From positions 62,001 to 126,000 of the forward strand of contig NZ_FRBW01000002.1 in NCBI RefSeq assembly GCF_900142725.1: a stretch of DNA of 64,000 bases, given 5' to 3'. The notes beneath the pieces are model-generated. The model was not told the origin of the DNA, made no database searches, and saw nothing but the letters and a program-made list of their open reading frames with translations. The position numbers were made by a program, and so were the translations under genes. Position 1 is the first letter of the stretch. Each line of letters opens with the position of its first letter. Source of the stretch: Roseibium suaedae (lineage in GTDB: Bacteria > Pseudomonadota > Alphaproteobacteria > Rhizobiales > Stappiaceae). Below are positions 17,393 through 24,968 of the stretch, one piece after another.

Positions 17393-18700
17393 ATGACCAT
17401 CCTGACAATTTCCATCATCCTGCTTCTGGGCATCTTCACCCTGATGGCCATCGGCGTACCGCTGGCCTTTGCCGCCGGCTCGCTCGCCATGGTGGTTGCC
17501 TATCTGAAGTTCGGCCTGCCGGTCCTGGCCATCGCGCACAAGACCGTCTACGGCCTTGCCACCGAATACAGCTTCCTGTCCGTGCCGATGTTCATCCTGA
17601 TGGCGTCGCTACTGGAACGCTCCCGGCTGGCGAGAGATCTTTATGATGCGCTCAACAGCGTCTTCGGACGGGTGCGCGGCGGCATCGGCTATGTGACGCT
17701 GGTCATTTCCGTTCTGCTGGCTGCCATCAGCGGCATCATCGGCGGCGAAATCGTGCTTCTCGGTCTGGTTGCCCTGCCCCAGATGCTGCGCCTGAAATAC
17801 GACCGCAACCTTGCCATCGGCATCGTCTGTGCGGGCGGTTCGCTCGGTACCATGATCCCGCCATCGATCGTTCTGATCGTCTATGGCCTGACGGCTGACG
17901 TCTCGGTGCACAAGCTGTTCCTGGGCTCATTCCTGCCCGGTTTCCTGCTGGCCCTGTTCTATCTCATCTATATCGCCGTGCGCTGCTGGCTGGACCCGAA
18001 TGCGGCCCCCAAGCCGGTAGAAGTCAAACAGGAGCCGTTCAAGCTCTCGGCTTTCCTGCGCGGCGTCCTGCCGACGGGCATCCTGATCCTGACCGTGTTC
18101 GGCTGTATTTACGGCGGTATCACCTCGATCACGGAAGCAGCCAACATCGCAGTCGGCATGACCATCGTGATCATTGCGGTACGTGGCGAACTGACCGTGG
18201 CCATGCTTGCCCAGGCACTGACCCAGACGCTCCGGGCTTGCGGCATCATCCTCTGGGTGACCTTCGGCGCGGCCGTCATGGTGGCAATCTACAATCTGTC
18301 CGGCGGTCAGAAATTTGTCACCGATGTGATCCTTGGCCTGAACATCTCGCCCTTCCTGACCATTCTGCTGATGATGGCAATCTTCGTCGTGCTCGGCATG
18401 TTCATGGACTGGATCGGAATCCTGCTGCTCTGCATGCCGATCTTCGTGCCCATCGTCACGGTGCTCGGCTACGACCCGGTCTGGTTCGGCGTGCTCTTCT
18501 CCGTGACCATGCAGGTCGCCTTCCTGTCGCCCCCCTTCGGTCCGGCTGCCTTCTATCTGCGAAGCGTGGCTCCCCCCGACATCACCCTTCCCGTGATCTA
18601 CAGGGCTCTCTGGCCATTCATCCTGATCCAGCTCTTCATGCTGGCCCTGCTGCTGGCCTTCCCTGAGATCTCGCTCTTCCTCCCGAATCTTGCACGCTGA
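17393..18700 (+). CDS. dctM: TRAP transporter large permease, DctM family
   Basis: A 435-residue inner-membrane transport subunit of the TRAP family, within the IT superfamily. At least ten hydrophobic segments are visible. Family hallmarks include LMAIGVPLAFAAG at the N-terminus, SVPMFILMASLLERS, CAGGSLGTMIPPSIVLIVYG in the discontinuous transport helix, and LSPPFGPAAFYLRSVAP near the C-terminus. It carries the Na+-coupled transport step. It starts at the ATG at 17393 shortly after the dctQ stop and is followed 19 bases later by the dehydratase gene, so transport and catabolism are co-transcribed. Confidence 0.94.
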   Translation: MTILTISIILLLGIFTLMAIGVPLAFAAGSLAMVVAYLKFGLPVLAIAHKTVYGLATEYSFLSVPMFILMASLLERSRLARDLYDALNSVFGRVRGGIGYVTLVISVLLAAISGIIGGEIVLLGLVALPQMLRLKYDRNLAIGIVCAGGSLGTMIPPSIVLIVYGLTADVSVHKLFLGSFLPGFLLALFYLIYIAVRCWLDPNAAPKPVEVKQEPFKLSAFLRGVLPTGILILTVFGCIYGGITSITEAANIAVGMTIVIIAVRGELTVAMLAQALTQTLRACGIILWVTFGAAVMVAIYNLSGGQKFVTDVILGLNISPFLTILLMMAIFVVLGMFMDWIGILLLCMPIFVPIVTVLGYDPVWFGVLFSVTMQVAFLSPPFGPAAFYLRSVAPPDITLPVIYRALWPFILIQLFMLALLLAFPEISLFLPNLAR

Positions 18701-18719
18701 TGTGCTCCGGAGCCTTCCG

Positions 18720-19919
18720 ATGAAAATTACTGCAATCAAAACCTACCGCCTGGAAGAATTCGCCAACGTTCTCTGGGTACATGTCGAAACCGACGCGGGC
18801 ATCACCGGCCTTGGCGAAACCTTCTATGGCGCGGGCGCCGTCGAGGCACACATCCACGACACCCTGTCCGGACGCCTGCTGGGCAAGAACCCGCTGCACA
18901 TCGAAGCCCTGCACAAGGAGATGGTGTCGCTGCCGATGGCCCAGTCCTCGACCGGTGCCGAATACCGAGCGGCCTCTGCCATCGACATTGCCCTGTGGGA
19001 CATCTTCGGCAAGGTCTGCGGCCTGCCGGTGCATCAGATGCTGGGCGGCCAGTGCTGGGACAAGATCCGCGTCTACAACACCTGTGCCGGCTACCGCTAT
19101 GTGCGCACCAACAACATCAAGCCGGTCTCCAACTGGAACCTGGGCGATGATGAAGGCCCCTACGAGGATCTGGTCGGCTTCATGACCCGCGCGGATGCAC
19201 TGGCGGAGAACCTGCTGGAACAGGGCATCACCGCCATGAAGATCTGGCCGTTCGATCCCCATGCCCAGGAAACCCGCGGCCAGTACATCACGGCCGAGCA
19301 GATGAAGACCGCCATCGAGCCTTTCGAGAAGATCCGCAAGGCCGTGGGCGACAAGATGGAGATCATGGTCGAGTTCCATTCGCTCTGGAACCTGCCGACC
19401 GCCAAGAAGATCGCCAAGGCGCTGGAGCCCTATTCCCCGACCTGGTACGAGGATCCGATCCGCATGAACTCGCCTCAGGCACTTGGGGAATATGCGGCGT
19501 CGACAGATGTGTGGACCTGCGCCAGTGAAACCCTCGGCTCCCGTTGGCCCTACAAGGACATGCTGGACCAGAATGCCACCCATGTGGTCATGGTCGATCT
19601 GTGCTGGACCGGTGGTCTTACCGAAGGGCGCAAGATTGCCGCGCTCGCCGAAACCTGGCACCGCCCGTTTGCCCCGCATGACTGCATCGGCCCGGTCGGC
19701 TTTGCCGCCGCCATTCACATGTCCTTCAGCCAGCCCAACACGCTGATCCAGGAATCCGTGCGTGCCTTCTACCGCGGCTGGTACAACGAGCTGGTAACGG
19801 CTGTCCCGAAGATCGAAAACGGCTACGTCTATCCGATGGAGGGCCCGGGCCTCGGCGTCGAGCTGCTGCCGTCCTTCTTCGACCGTCCGGATCTGAGCGG
19901 CCGCACGTCGGTCCTCTGA
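18720..19919 (+). CDS. Enolase-superfamily sugar-acid dehydratase (mandelate racemase/muconate lactonizing family)
   Basis: A 399-residue protein with the capping domain (1-120) and the beta-barrel of the mandelate racemase subgroup. Three Mg2+ ligands are visible: Glu218 in MVEFHSLW, Glu244 in YEDPIRMN and Glu270 in CASETLGS. His320 in FAPHDCIGP with Asp293 in VDLCWTGG forms the usual acid/base dyad, and Lys174 in AMKIWPF sits on the second strand. Most such enzymes with an intact His/Asp dyad dehydrate aldonic acids to 2-keto-3-deoxy acids. With idonate-type dehydrogenases next door, gluconate or a related aldonate is a good guess; exact substrate cannot be read from sequence. Confidence 0.88.
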   Translation: MKITAIKTYRLEEFANVLWVHVETDAGITGLGETFYGAGAVEAHIHDTLSGRLLGKNPLHIEALHKEMVSLPMAQSSTGAEYRAASAIDIALWDIFGKVCGLPVHQMLGGQCWDKIRVYNTCAGYRYVRTNNIKPVSNWNLGDDEGPYEDLVGFMTRADALAENLLEQGITAMKIWPFDPHAQETRGQYITAEQMKTAIEPFEKIRKAVGDKMEIMVEFHSLWNLPTAKKIAKALEPYSPTWYEDPIRMNSPQALGEYAASTDVWTCASETLGSRWPYKDMLDQNATHVVMVDLCWTGGLTEGRKIAALAETWHRPFAPHDCIGPVGFAAAIHMSFSQPNTLIQESVRAFYRGWYNELVTAVPKIENGYVYPMEGPGLGVELLPSFFDRPDLSGRTSVL

Positions 19920-19952
19920 TCCAGAGATGCCGCTAACCTTACTGGATATGCC

Positions 19953-20714
19953 ATGAACATCTTCGATCTGACCGGCCGCACGGCCCTTGTGACCGGCTCC
20001 TCGCGCGGCCTCGGGCTTGCCATCGCAACAGGTCTGGCGGAAGCCGGCGCCTCCCTAGTCCTGAACGGGGTCGATGCCAGCCGCCTGGAGGCCACTGCCG
20101 AGGACCTCCGCGCCAAGGGCTACAGCGTGCGCACGGCCGCCTTCGACGTGACCGATGAAGCGGCCGTGGTCGATGTCTTCGAAACCTTCGACCGGGAGGG
20201 TGTCGCCATCGACATCCTCGTCAACAACGCCGGGATCCAGTTGCGCAAGCCGATCGTTGAGCTTTCAACGGCAGAATGGCAGCGGGTGATGGATACCAAC
20301 CTGACCAGTGCCTTCGTCGTCGGCCGGGAAGCTGCCAAGCGCATGATCGCCCGCAAGAGCGGCAAGATCATCAACATCGGCTCGCTGACCAGCGAACTGG
20401 CCCGCGCCACGGTTGCCCCCTACACGGTGGCCAAAGGCGGCATCAAGATGCTGACCCGCTCCATGACCGCCGAATGGGCCGAGCATGGCATCCAGGTCAA
20501 TGCCATCGGCCCAGGCTACATGCTCACCGACATGAACGAAGCCCTGATCAACAATCCGCAGTTCGACGCCTGGGTGAAGGGCCGCACGCCGGCCCGCCGC
20601 TGGGGCAAGCCGGAAGAGCTGGTCGGCACCGCCGTCTACCTCGCCTCCCCGGCCTCCAACTATGTCAGCGGCCAGATCATCTACGTCGACGGCGGAATGA
20701 TTTCTGTCCTCTAA
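19953..20714 (+). CDS. idnO: SDR oxidoreductase, gluconate 5-dehydrogenase / 5-ketogluconate reductase type
   Basis: A 253-residue short-chain dehydrogenase. The cofactor motif is TGSSRGLGLAIA (residues 14-25), NNAG is at 91-94, and the catalytic triad is Ser144, Tyr157 and Lys161 in PYTVAKGG. The C-terminal half reads QVNAIGPGYMLTDMNEALIN and then KGRTPARRWGKPEELVG, strongly reminiscent of IdnO and gluconate 5-dehydrogenases. In the cytoplasm it would interconvert 5-keto-D-gluconate and D-gluconate. The adjacent IdnD-like gene would supply the keto acid. Symbol given by resemblance and context; related SDRs acting on other keto-sugar acids are possible. Confidence 0.82.
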   Translation: MNIFDLTGRTALVTGSSRGLGLAIATGLAEAGASLVLNGVDASRLEATAEDLRAKGYSVRTAAFDVTDEAAVVDVFETFDREGVAIDILVNNAGIQLRKPIVELSTAEWQRVMDTNLTSAFVVGREAAKRMIARKSGKIINIGSLTSELARATVAPYTVAKGGIKMLTRSMTAEWAEHGIQVNAIGPGYMLTDMNEALINNPQFDAWVKGRTPARRWGKPEELVGTAVYLASPASNYVSGQIIYVDGGMISVL

Positions 20715-20800
20715 GCCGTCCGGTCTCAAAGCCTGTCCCTGTTCCCCGCCCTTGACAGCCCGGCGCGTGGAACAGGTCAGGTCTCCAGAAAGCAGTCATC

Positions 20801-21841
20801 ATGCGTGCAATCGTTGCTCACCAGCCCCATGACCTTCGTCTTGAAGAGCGGCCTGCCGCTGCCGAGCCGGGTCCGGGCGAAGTCCGCGTCCAGATTTCCC
20901 GAGGCGGCATCTGCGGCTCGGACCTGCATTACTATCACCACGCCGGTTTCGGTGCGATCCGGTTGAAGGAACCGATGATTCTCGGCCATGAGGTGGCCGG
21001 ACGGATCCTGCAGACCGGTGCCGGCGTCACCTGTGTGGCGGCGGGCGATCCGGTTGCCGTCAATCCGAGCATGCCCTGTAATCATTGCCACTTCTGCCTG
21101 CGCGACCAGCGCAACCAGTGCCTCGACATGCGGTTTTTCGGCAGCGCCATGCGCTTTCCCCATATGCAGGGCCTGTTCCGCGACGAGGTCACCTTGCCGG
21201 CAGAACAGGTCTACAAGGTGCCGGACACGCTCGACCTCGGTCTTGCTGCCTGTGCTGAGCCTTTTGCCGTCTGCCTCCATGCGGTTGCCGGCGCGGGATC
21301 GCTGCTCGGAAAATCCGTTCTGGTCTCCGGTTGCGGGCCGATCGGCAACCTGGTGATTGCCGCAGCACGCCATGCAGGGGCAGCCCAGATCGCAGCCTCG
21401 GATCTGGCCGATGCGCCGCTGGCCATTGCCTCCAAACTTGGTGCAAGCCAGACCTTCAATCTGGCTCAGACCCCGGATGCGCTTGCCCCCTTCGGTGAAC
21501 GCAAGGGCCTGTTCGACGTGGTGTTCGAATGTTCCGGCAGTGCCAAGGCGCTTGCGACTGCGCTTGAGGTCGTTCGGCCCGGGGGCACGCTGATCACCGT
21601 CGGGCTCGGCGGCGACATCCCGCTGCCGCTCAACATGGTCGTTGCCAAGGAAGTCAACCTGAAGGGCAGCTTCCGCTTCGACGCTGAATTCGGTTGGGCC
21701 GTACAGCTCATCTCCAGCGGCGCTGTCGATCTCTCGCCTCTGATTTCTGCCACCCTTCCGGCAGAACAGGCTGACGAGGCCTTCAAGCTGGCCTCCGACC
21801 GCAGCCAATCCATGAAGGTGCAGCTCGCCTTCAACGACTGA
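20801..21841 (+). CDS. idnD: Zinc-dependent alcohol dehydrogenase, L-idonate 5-dehydrogenase type
   Basis: A 346-residue medium-chain dehydrogenase. The catalytic zinc ligands are Cys38 in GGICGSDLHYYHH and His63-Glu64 in ILGHEVAG. The structural zinc lobe is complete (Cys93, 96, 99 and 107). The nucleotide motif is VSGCGPIGNLVIAAARHAG. The stretch CGSDLHYYHHAGFG followed by the MILGHEVAG block is characteristic of L-idonate 5-dehydrogenases. It would oxidise L-idonate to 5-ketogluconate, which the neighbouring SDR reduces to gluconate. Together with the TRAP transporter and dehydratase this makes a coherent sugar-acid route. Other sorbitol-dehydrogenase-like activities cannot be ruled out. 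Confidence 0.83.
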   Translation: MRAIVAHQPHDLRLEERPAAAEPGPGEVRVQISRGGICGSDLHYYHHAGFGAIRLKEPMILGHEVAGRILQTGAGVTCVAAGDPVAVNPSMPCNHCHFCLRDQRNQCLDMRFFGSAMRFPHMQGLFRDEVTLPAEQVYKVPDTLDLGLAACAEPFAVCLHAVAGAGSLLGKSVLVSGCGPIGNLVIAAARHAGAAQIAASDLADAPLAIASKLGASQTFNLAQTPDALAPFGERKGLFDVVFECSGSAKALATALEVVRPGGTLITVGLGGDIPLPLNMVVAKEVNLKGSFRFDAEFGWAVQLISSGAVDLSPLISATLPAEQADEAFKLASDRSQSMKVQLAFND

Positions 21842-21882
21842 GCCCTGCCTTCCCAATTCAATTCCCGAGAAGGGACTTTTCC

Positions 21883-22857
21883 ATGAAAATCGTGTTCCAC
21901 GGCCAGAATGCCTGCAGTTTCGTGCCGGGTTTTGCCGAACTCCTGTCGGAGCCTCATGAGATCATCGAGCTTCCCGACGCGTTGACCCGTGCGGAAGACC
22001 GCGCAGCCTATGCTGCGGCAGACGTGATCATCGGCGTCCAGCTTGCCGCCGGCATGCCGGTGGCCGATACGCTGAAGCTCTATCAGCTTCCGGGCGCGGG
22101 CTATGACGGCATCGACCTCTCGCTTGTTCCTGCAGGCACGACCCTGTGCAACTGCTTCGGTCATGATGCAGCCATTGCGGAATATGTGATGGCGGCACTG
22201 CTTCTGCGCCATGTGCCGCTGGCCGATGCGAACGCACGCCTGCGCAAGGGCGACTGGGCCTACCGGTCCGGCGGCACGGATGCCCTGCGCACGGAGCTTG
22301 GCGACCAGACCATCGGCCTGATCGGCTTCGGCCATATCGGCAAGACGATTGCTGCCCGGGCCAAGGCCTTCGGCATGAAGGTCATTGTTGCGAACCGGTC
22401 CACGCCGCAAGATACCGGCCTGTTCGATCAAGCCTTTGCCCTGTCGGATCTGAAGGCCTTTGCAGGTCAGGCAGACGTGATCGTCAACACCCTGCCCTTC
22501 AACGCCGAGACCGCAAGCCTTGTGAACGCGGATATTTTCGCCGCCATGAAACCGGATGCAACGGTTCTGAACGTCGGCCGTGGTCCTGTGATCGACGAAA
22601 AGGCGCTTTTTGAGGCTCTTTCGCAAAAACGGATCGGCGGCGCGATCATCGACACCTGGTATGTCTATCCGGACGGCAGCAATCCGAACCCGCATCCATC
22701 GGCCTATCCGTTCCACGAGTTGGACAATGTGGTGATGACGCCGCACATGTCCGGCTGGACCCACGGCACGGTCAACCGCCGCCGCCACGCCATGGCAGAA
22801 AATATCAACCGCCTGGCCAAGGGCGAAGCCCTGCAGAACACGATCAAGCTCACGTGA
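21883..22857 (+). CDS. D-isomer-specific 2-hydroxyacid dehydrogenase family protein with altered catalytic Glu
   Basis: A 324-residue NAD(P)-dependent oxidoreductase. The nucleotide fold carries GLIGFGHIGKTIA (145-157), the substrate-binding Arg233 is in NVGRGPVIDE, and His288 is in MTPHMSGWTHG. Where typical family members have the Glu that pairs with His (pattern DVFE.EP), this protein reads DTWYVYP, placing Tyr260 at the Glu position. It is the last gene of the sugar-acid operon, starting 41 bases after the IdnD-like gene and followed by a strong terminator. It may reduce or oxidise an acidic side product, or act on a bulky sugar acid. Function is not assignable beyond the family. Confidence 0.85.
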   Translation: MKIVFHGQNACSFVPGFAELLSEPHEIIELPDALTRAEDRAAYAAADVIIGVQLAAGMPVADTLKLYQLPGAGYDGIDLSLVPAGTTLCNCFGHDAAIAEYVMAALLLRHVPLADANARLRKGDWAYRSGGTDALRTELGDQTIGLIGFGHIGKTIAARAKAFGMKVIVANRSTPQDTGLFDQAFALSDLKAFAGQADVIVNTLPFNAETASLVNADIFAAMKPDATVLNVGRGPVIDEKALFEALSQKRIGGAIIDTWYVYPDGSNPNPHPSAYPFHELDNVVMTPHMSGWTHGTVNRRRHAMAENINRLAKGEALQNTIKLT

Positions 22858-22953
22858 AAAGCTGACAAGCCCACGTGAACAGCTGGGCCATCAGGCCCAG
22901 CCACCCTTTTCAGCGTCTCCTCCGGCCTGACCTTTCGGGCCACTACCCCCACT

Positions 22954-22981
22954 GCCCGGTTCTGAACCGGGCATTTTTTTA
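22954..22981 (+). terminator. Intrinsic terminator of the sugar-acid operon
   Basis: GCCCGGTT pairs with AACCGGGC around a three-base loop, followed by seven T residues. It lies 97 bases after the hydroxyacid dehydrogenase stop and closes the dctP-to-dehydrogenase unit. Confidence 0.9.
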
Positions 22982-23116
22982 TCTTCCGACAAGGATCAGA
23001 CAGGAGAAATCGCCTGCCGAAACGTCCGCCTTCCCGGGTCGCAAGTGGGGTTTCACTTCAGGATATGCTCGCACCCATGACTTACCTTTGCCTGGCAGAA
23101 ATGCTTTAACTCCGGA

Positions 23117-23551
23117 ATGACAGAACCGACACCTGAACAAACTGAAAGACTTGCCATCGCCTTTGAACGGTTCACCCGCCGCTTCAAGGTCGCGGAGGCA
23201 GCCGCAGCCCTGCAGAACGCGCTCAATGCGCTCGATATTCAGGCACTCTTGTTCATCAACGAGCGCCCCGAATGCAGCCTGGGTGACGTTGCCCGGCACC
23301 TTCAGGTCGCGATGACTACCATGTCCTCTTCCGCTGACCGTCTGGTCCGCCGCGGCATGATTGAAAGGCAGCGCCCTGAAGCCAATCGCCGGTCTGTCGC
23401 TCTGACGATCACCCCCAACGGTCAGGAGGCTGTTGCCGGTTACATGGACGGATATCGCGCCTCTTGCAGAGCGATGCTTGATGCGCTCGATAGCGATGAT
23501 CGCGCAACCTTCCTGCGCCTGACGGAGCTCATCGCAAAATACGAAGATTGA
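23117..23551 (+). CDS. MarR family transcriptional regulator
   Basis: A 144-residue winged-helix protein. The DNA-binding core spans about residues 45-105: CSLGDVARHLQVAMTTMSS as helix-turn-helix and ADRLVRRGMIERQRPEANRR as the helix and wing. Flanking N- and C-terminal helices form the usual dimer interface. It lies 60 bases upstream of an SDR gene on the same strand, with a small inverted repeat in the gap, so it probably represses that gene. Effector unknown; MarR proteins commonly sense phenolic or reactive small molecules. Confidence 0.87.
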   Translation: MTEPTPEQTERLAIAFERFTRRFKVAEAAAALQNALNALDIQALLFINERPECSLGDVARHLQVAMTTMSSSADRLVRRGMIERQRPEANRRSVALTITPNGQEAVAGYMDGYRASCRAMLDALDSDDRATFLRLTELIAKYED

Positions 23552-23555
23552 ATAG

Positions 23556-23568
23556 TACGAAAATCGTA
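23556..23568. promoter_or_regulatory. Inverted repeat between MarR and SDR genes
   Basis: TACGA, AAA, TCGTA, extended by imperfect flanks on both sides. It lies right after the MarR stop and 43 bases before the SDR start. Position and symmetry make it a candidate operator for the MarR protein, but the arms are short. Confidence 0.4.
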
Positions 23569-23611
23569 GTATATGCCTTTTCATCGTAACTGAAATCGAC
23601 AAGGCATATCA

Positions 23612-24352
23612 ATGACACCTTCCTCCGCTCTCATTACAGGTGCAAACAAGGGCATTGGCCTCGCCATCGCCAGGCAGCTCGGCAAGAATGGATTGGTGGT
23701 CTGGCTCGGCTGCCGAAAGCTCGCGCTCGGGGAAGCCGCCGCGCGCCAACTGCAAGACGAAGGGATCAAGGCACAGGCTGTACAGCTCGACGTCACGGAT
23801 CCCGCCAGTGTTTCCTCCGCCGTGGCGACGCTCGAGCAGGCAAATGGCAGTCTGGATATTCTCGTCAATAACGCCGGCCTGATGTATGGGCCGCCGCCGT
23901 CTCTCGCAGAAGAATCTATCGACGAGATGCGGCAGATGTTCGAGACCAATGTGTTTGGCGCGCTGCGCGTCACTCAGGCCTTTCTGCCGCTGCTGAGGAA
24001 GTCAGAAGCTGCCCGGATCGTGATGATGAGCAGCGGCCTCAGTTCGCTGAATGATGCCCTGGACATGCGAAGCGAGACCTGGGGGGTCGGATTCGCTGGC
24101 TACTGTGCATCGAAGACGGCATTGAACATGTTGACCGTAAAGCTTGCCAAGGAACTGGCGCGTGACGGCATCAAGGTGAATGCCGTGGACCCGGGCCTGA
24201 CGTCCACGGACATGACGGGCAATGGTGCTGGCCACTCTCCTGAAATGGGCGCAAGACCTGCGGTCGCCCTTGCACTGGCTCACGCATTCGGGCCAACGGC
24301 CGGTTTCTATAGCTGTTCTGCTCAAGGCGAGCTGGTTCTGAACAACTGGTAA
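23612..24352 (+). CDS. SDR family oxidoreductase, carbonyl-reductase-like
   Basis: A 246-residue classical short-chain dehydrogenase. The cofactor loop TGANKGIGLAIARQLG (residues 9-24) has the form typical of plant and bacterial carbonyl or menthone-type reductases, and NNAGLMYGPPP follows the NNAG motif. The catalytic Ser lies in MMSSGLSS and the Tyr/Lys pair in YCASKTALN. AAGGC seven bases upstream supports the start. Paired with the MarR gene it may belong to a small stress or detoxification unit reducing aldehydes or ketones; substrate unknown. Confidence 0.85.
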   Translation: MTPSSALITGANKGIGLAIARQLGKNGLVVWLGCRKLALGEAAARQLQDEGIKAQAVQLDVTDPASVSSAVATLEQANGSLDILVNNAGLMYGPPPSLAEESIDEMRQMFETNVFGALRVTQAFLPLLRKSEAARIVMMSSGLSSLNDALDMRSETWGVGFAGYCASKTALNMLTVKLAKELARDGIKVNAVDPGLTSTDMTGNGAGHSPEMGARPAVALALAHAFGPTAGFYSCSAQGELVLNNW

Positions 24353-24443
24353 CAGCGCTGCACGGGTGCCCTTCTCGACCCCCTTCTGGACACCCGTCCT
24401 GAATGGTCACCGAGTTTCGAAATTCCAAAGGCCTCTGGAAAGC

Positions 24444-24475
24444 AAAAAACCCCGCGTACAGACGTACGCGGGGTT
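24444..24475 (-). terminator. Intrinsic terminator of hupB
   Basis: A perfect 12-bp stem (AACCCCGCGTAC with GTACGCGGGGTT, AGAC between on the plus strand) with a T-run on the minus strand. It lies 30 bases after the hupB stop. Confidence 0.9.
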
Positions 24476-24504
24476 AAAAAGGCATGGAAGCCCGTTGAAC
24501 AGCC

Positions 24505-24780
24505 TTAGGCGTTCACAGCGTCCTTGAGGCCCTTGCCGGCCTTGAACTTCGGCGTCTTGGAAGCCGGGATCTGGATCGTTTCACCGGTGCGCGGGTTGCG
24601 GCCTTCGGTGGCAGCGCGTTCGGAAACGGAGAAGTTGCCGAAGCCGATGATACGGACTTCGTCGCCAGCCTTCAGGGTTTCAGTGACGGCGTCGAACGTA
24701 GCGTCGACAGCTTCGCCAGCCTGAGCCTTGGTGAGGCCGGTCTTTTCTGCGACGGCTGCGATCAGATCGTTTTTGTTCAT
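24505..24780 (-). CDS. hupB: DNA-binding protein HU
   Basis: A 91-residue histone-like protein that bends and compacts DNA as a dimer. It starts [20 protein letters not shown] and has the HU/IHF signature in [20 protein letters not shown], with the DNA-intercalating Pro in the RNPRTGE arm. A longer in-frame extension upstream is not needed; the ATG at 24780 gives the canonical length. It follows lon on the same strand, the usual order in alphaproteobacteria, but each has its own terminator, so the two are separately transcribed. Confidence 0.96.
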   Translation of the reverse strand: MNKNDLIAAVAEKTGLTKAQAGEAVDATFDAVTETLKAGDEVRIIGFGNFSVSERAATEGRNPRTGETIQIPASKTPKFKAGKGLKDAVNA

Positions 24781-24910
24781 AGCAGATACCTTTCTAAGAA
24801 ACGGCAATTGGCCGACGATTCCCATCGGCGCCGTTGCCGGAAAGTCGGCCCAAATCGCCGCCAACGCAAGTCATTTTTTCGCAGAAAACCGCCATTTTTT
24901 GGGATTATTC

Positions 24911-24941
24911 AAAAGAAAAGCCCCGGTTTTGCCGGGGCTTT
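24911..24941 (-). terminator. Intrinsic terminator of lon
   Basis: AAAGCCCCGG and CCGGGGCTTT form a 10-bp stem, and the minus strand continues into a T-rich run. It begins 28 bases after the lon stop. Confidence 0.88.
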
Positions 24942-24968
24942 CCACTTGTTCACAGGTTCAGGGGAAAA

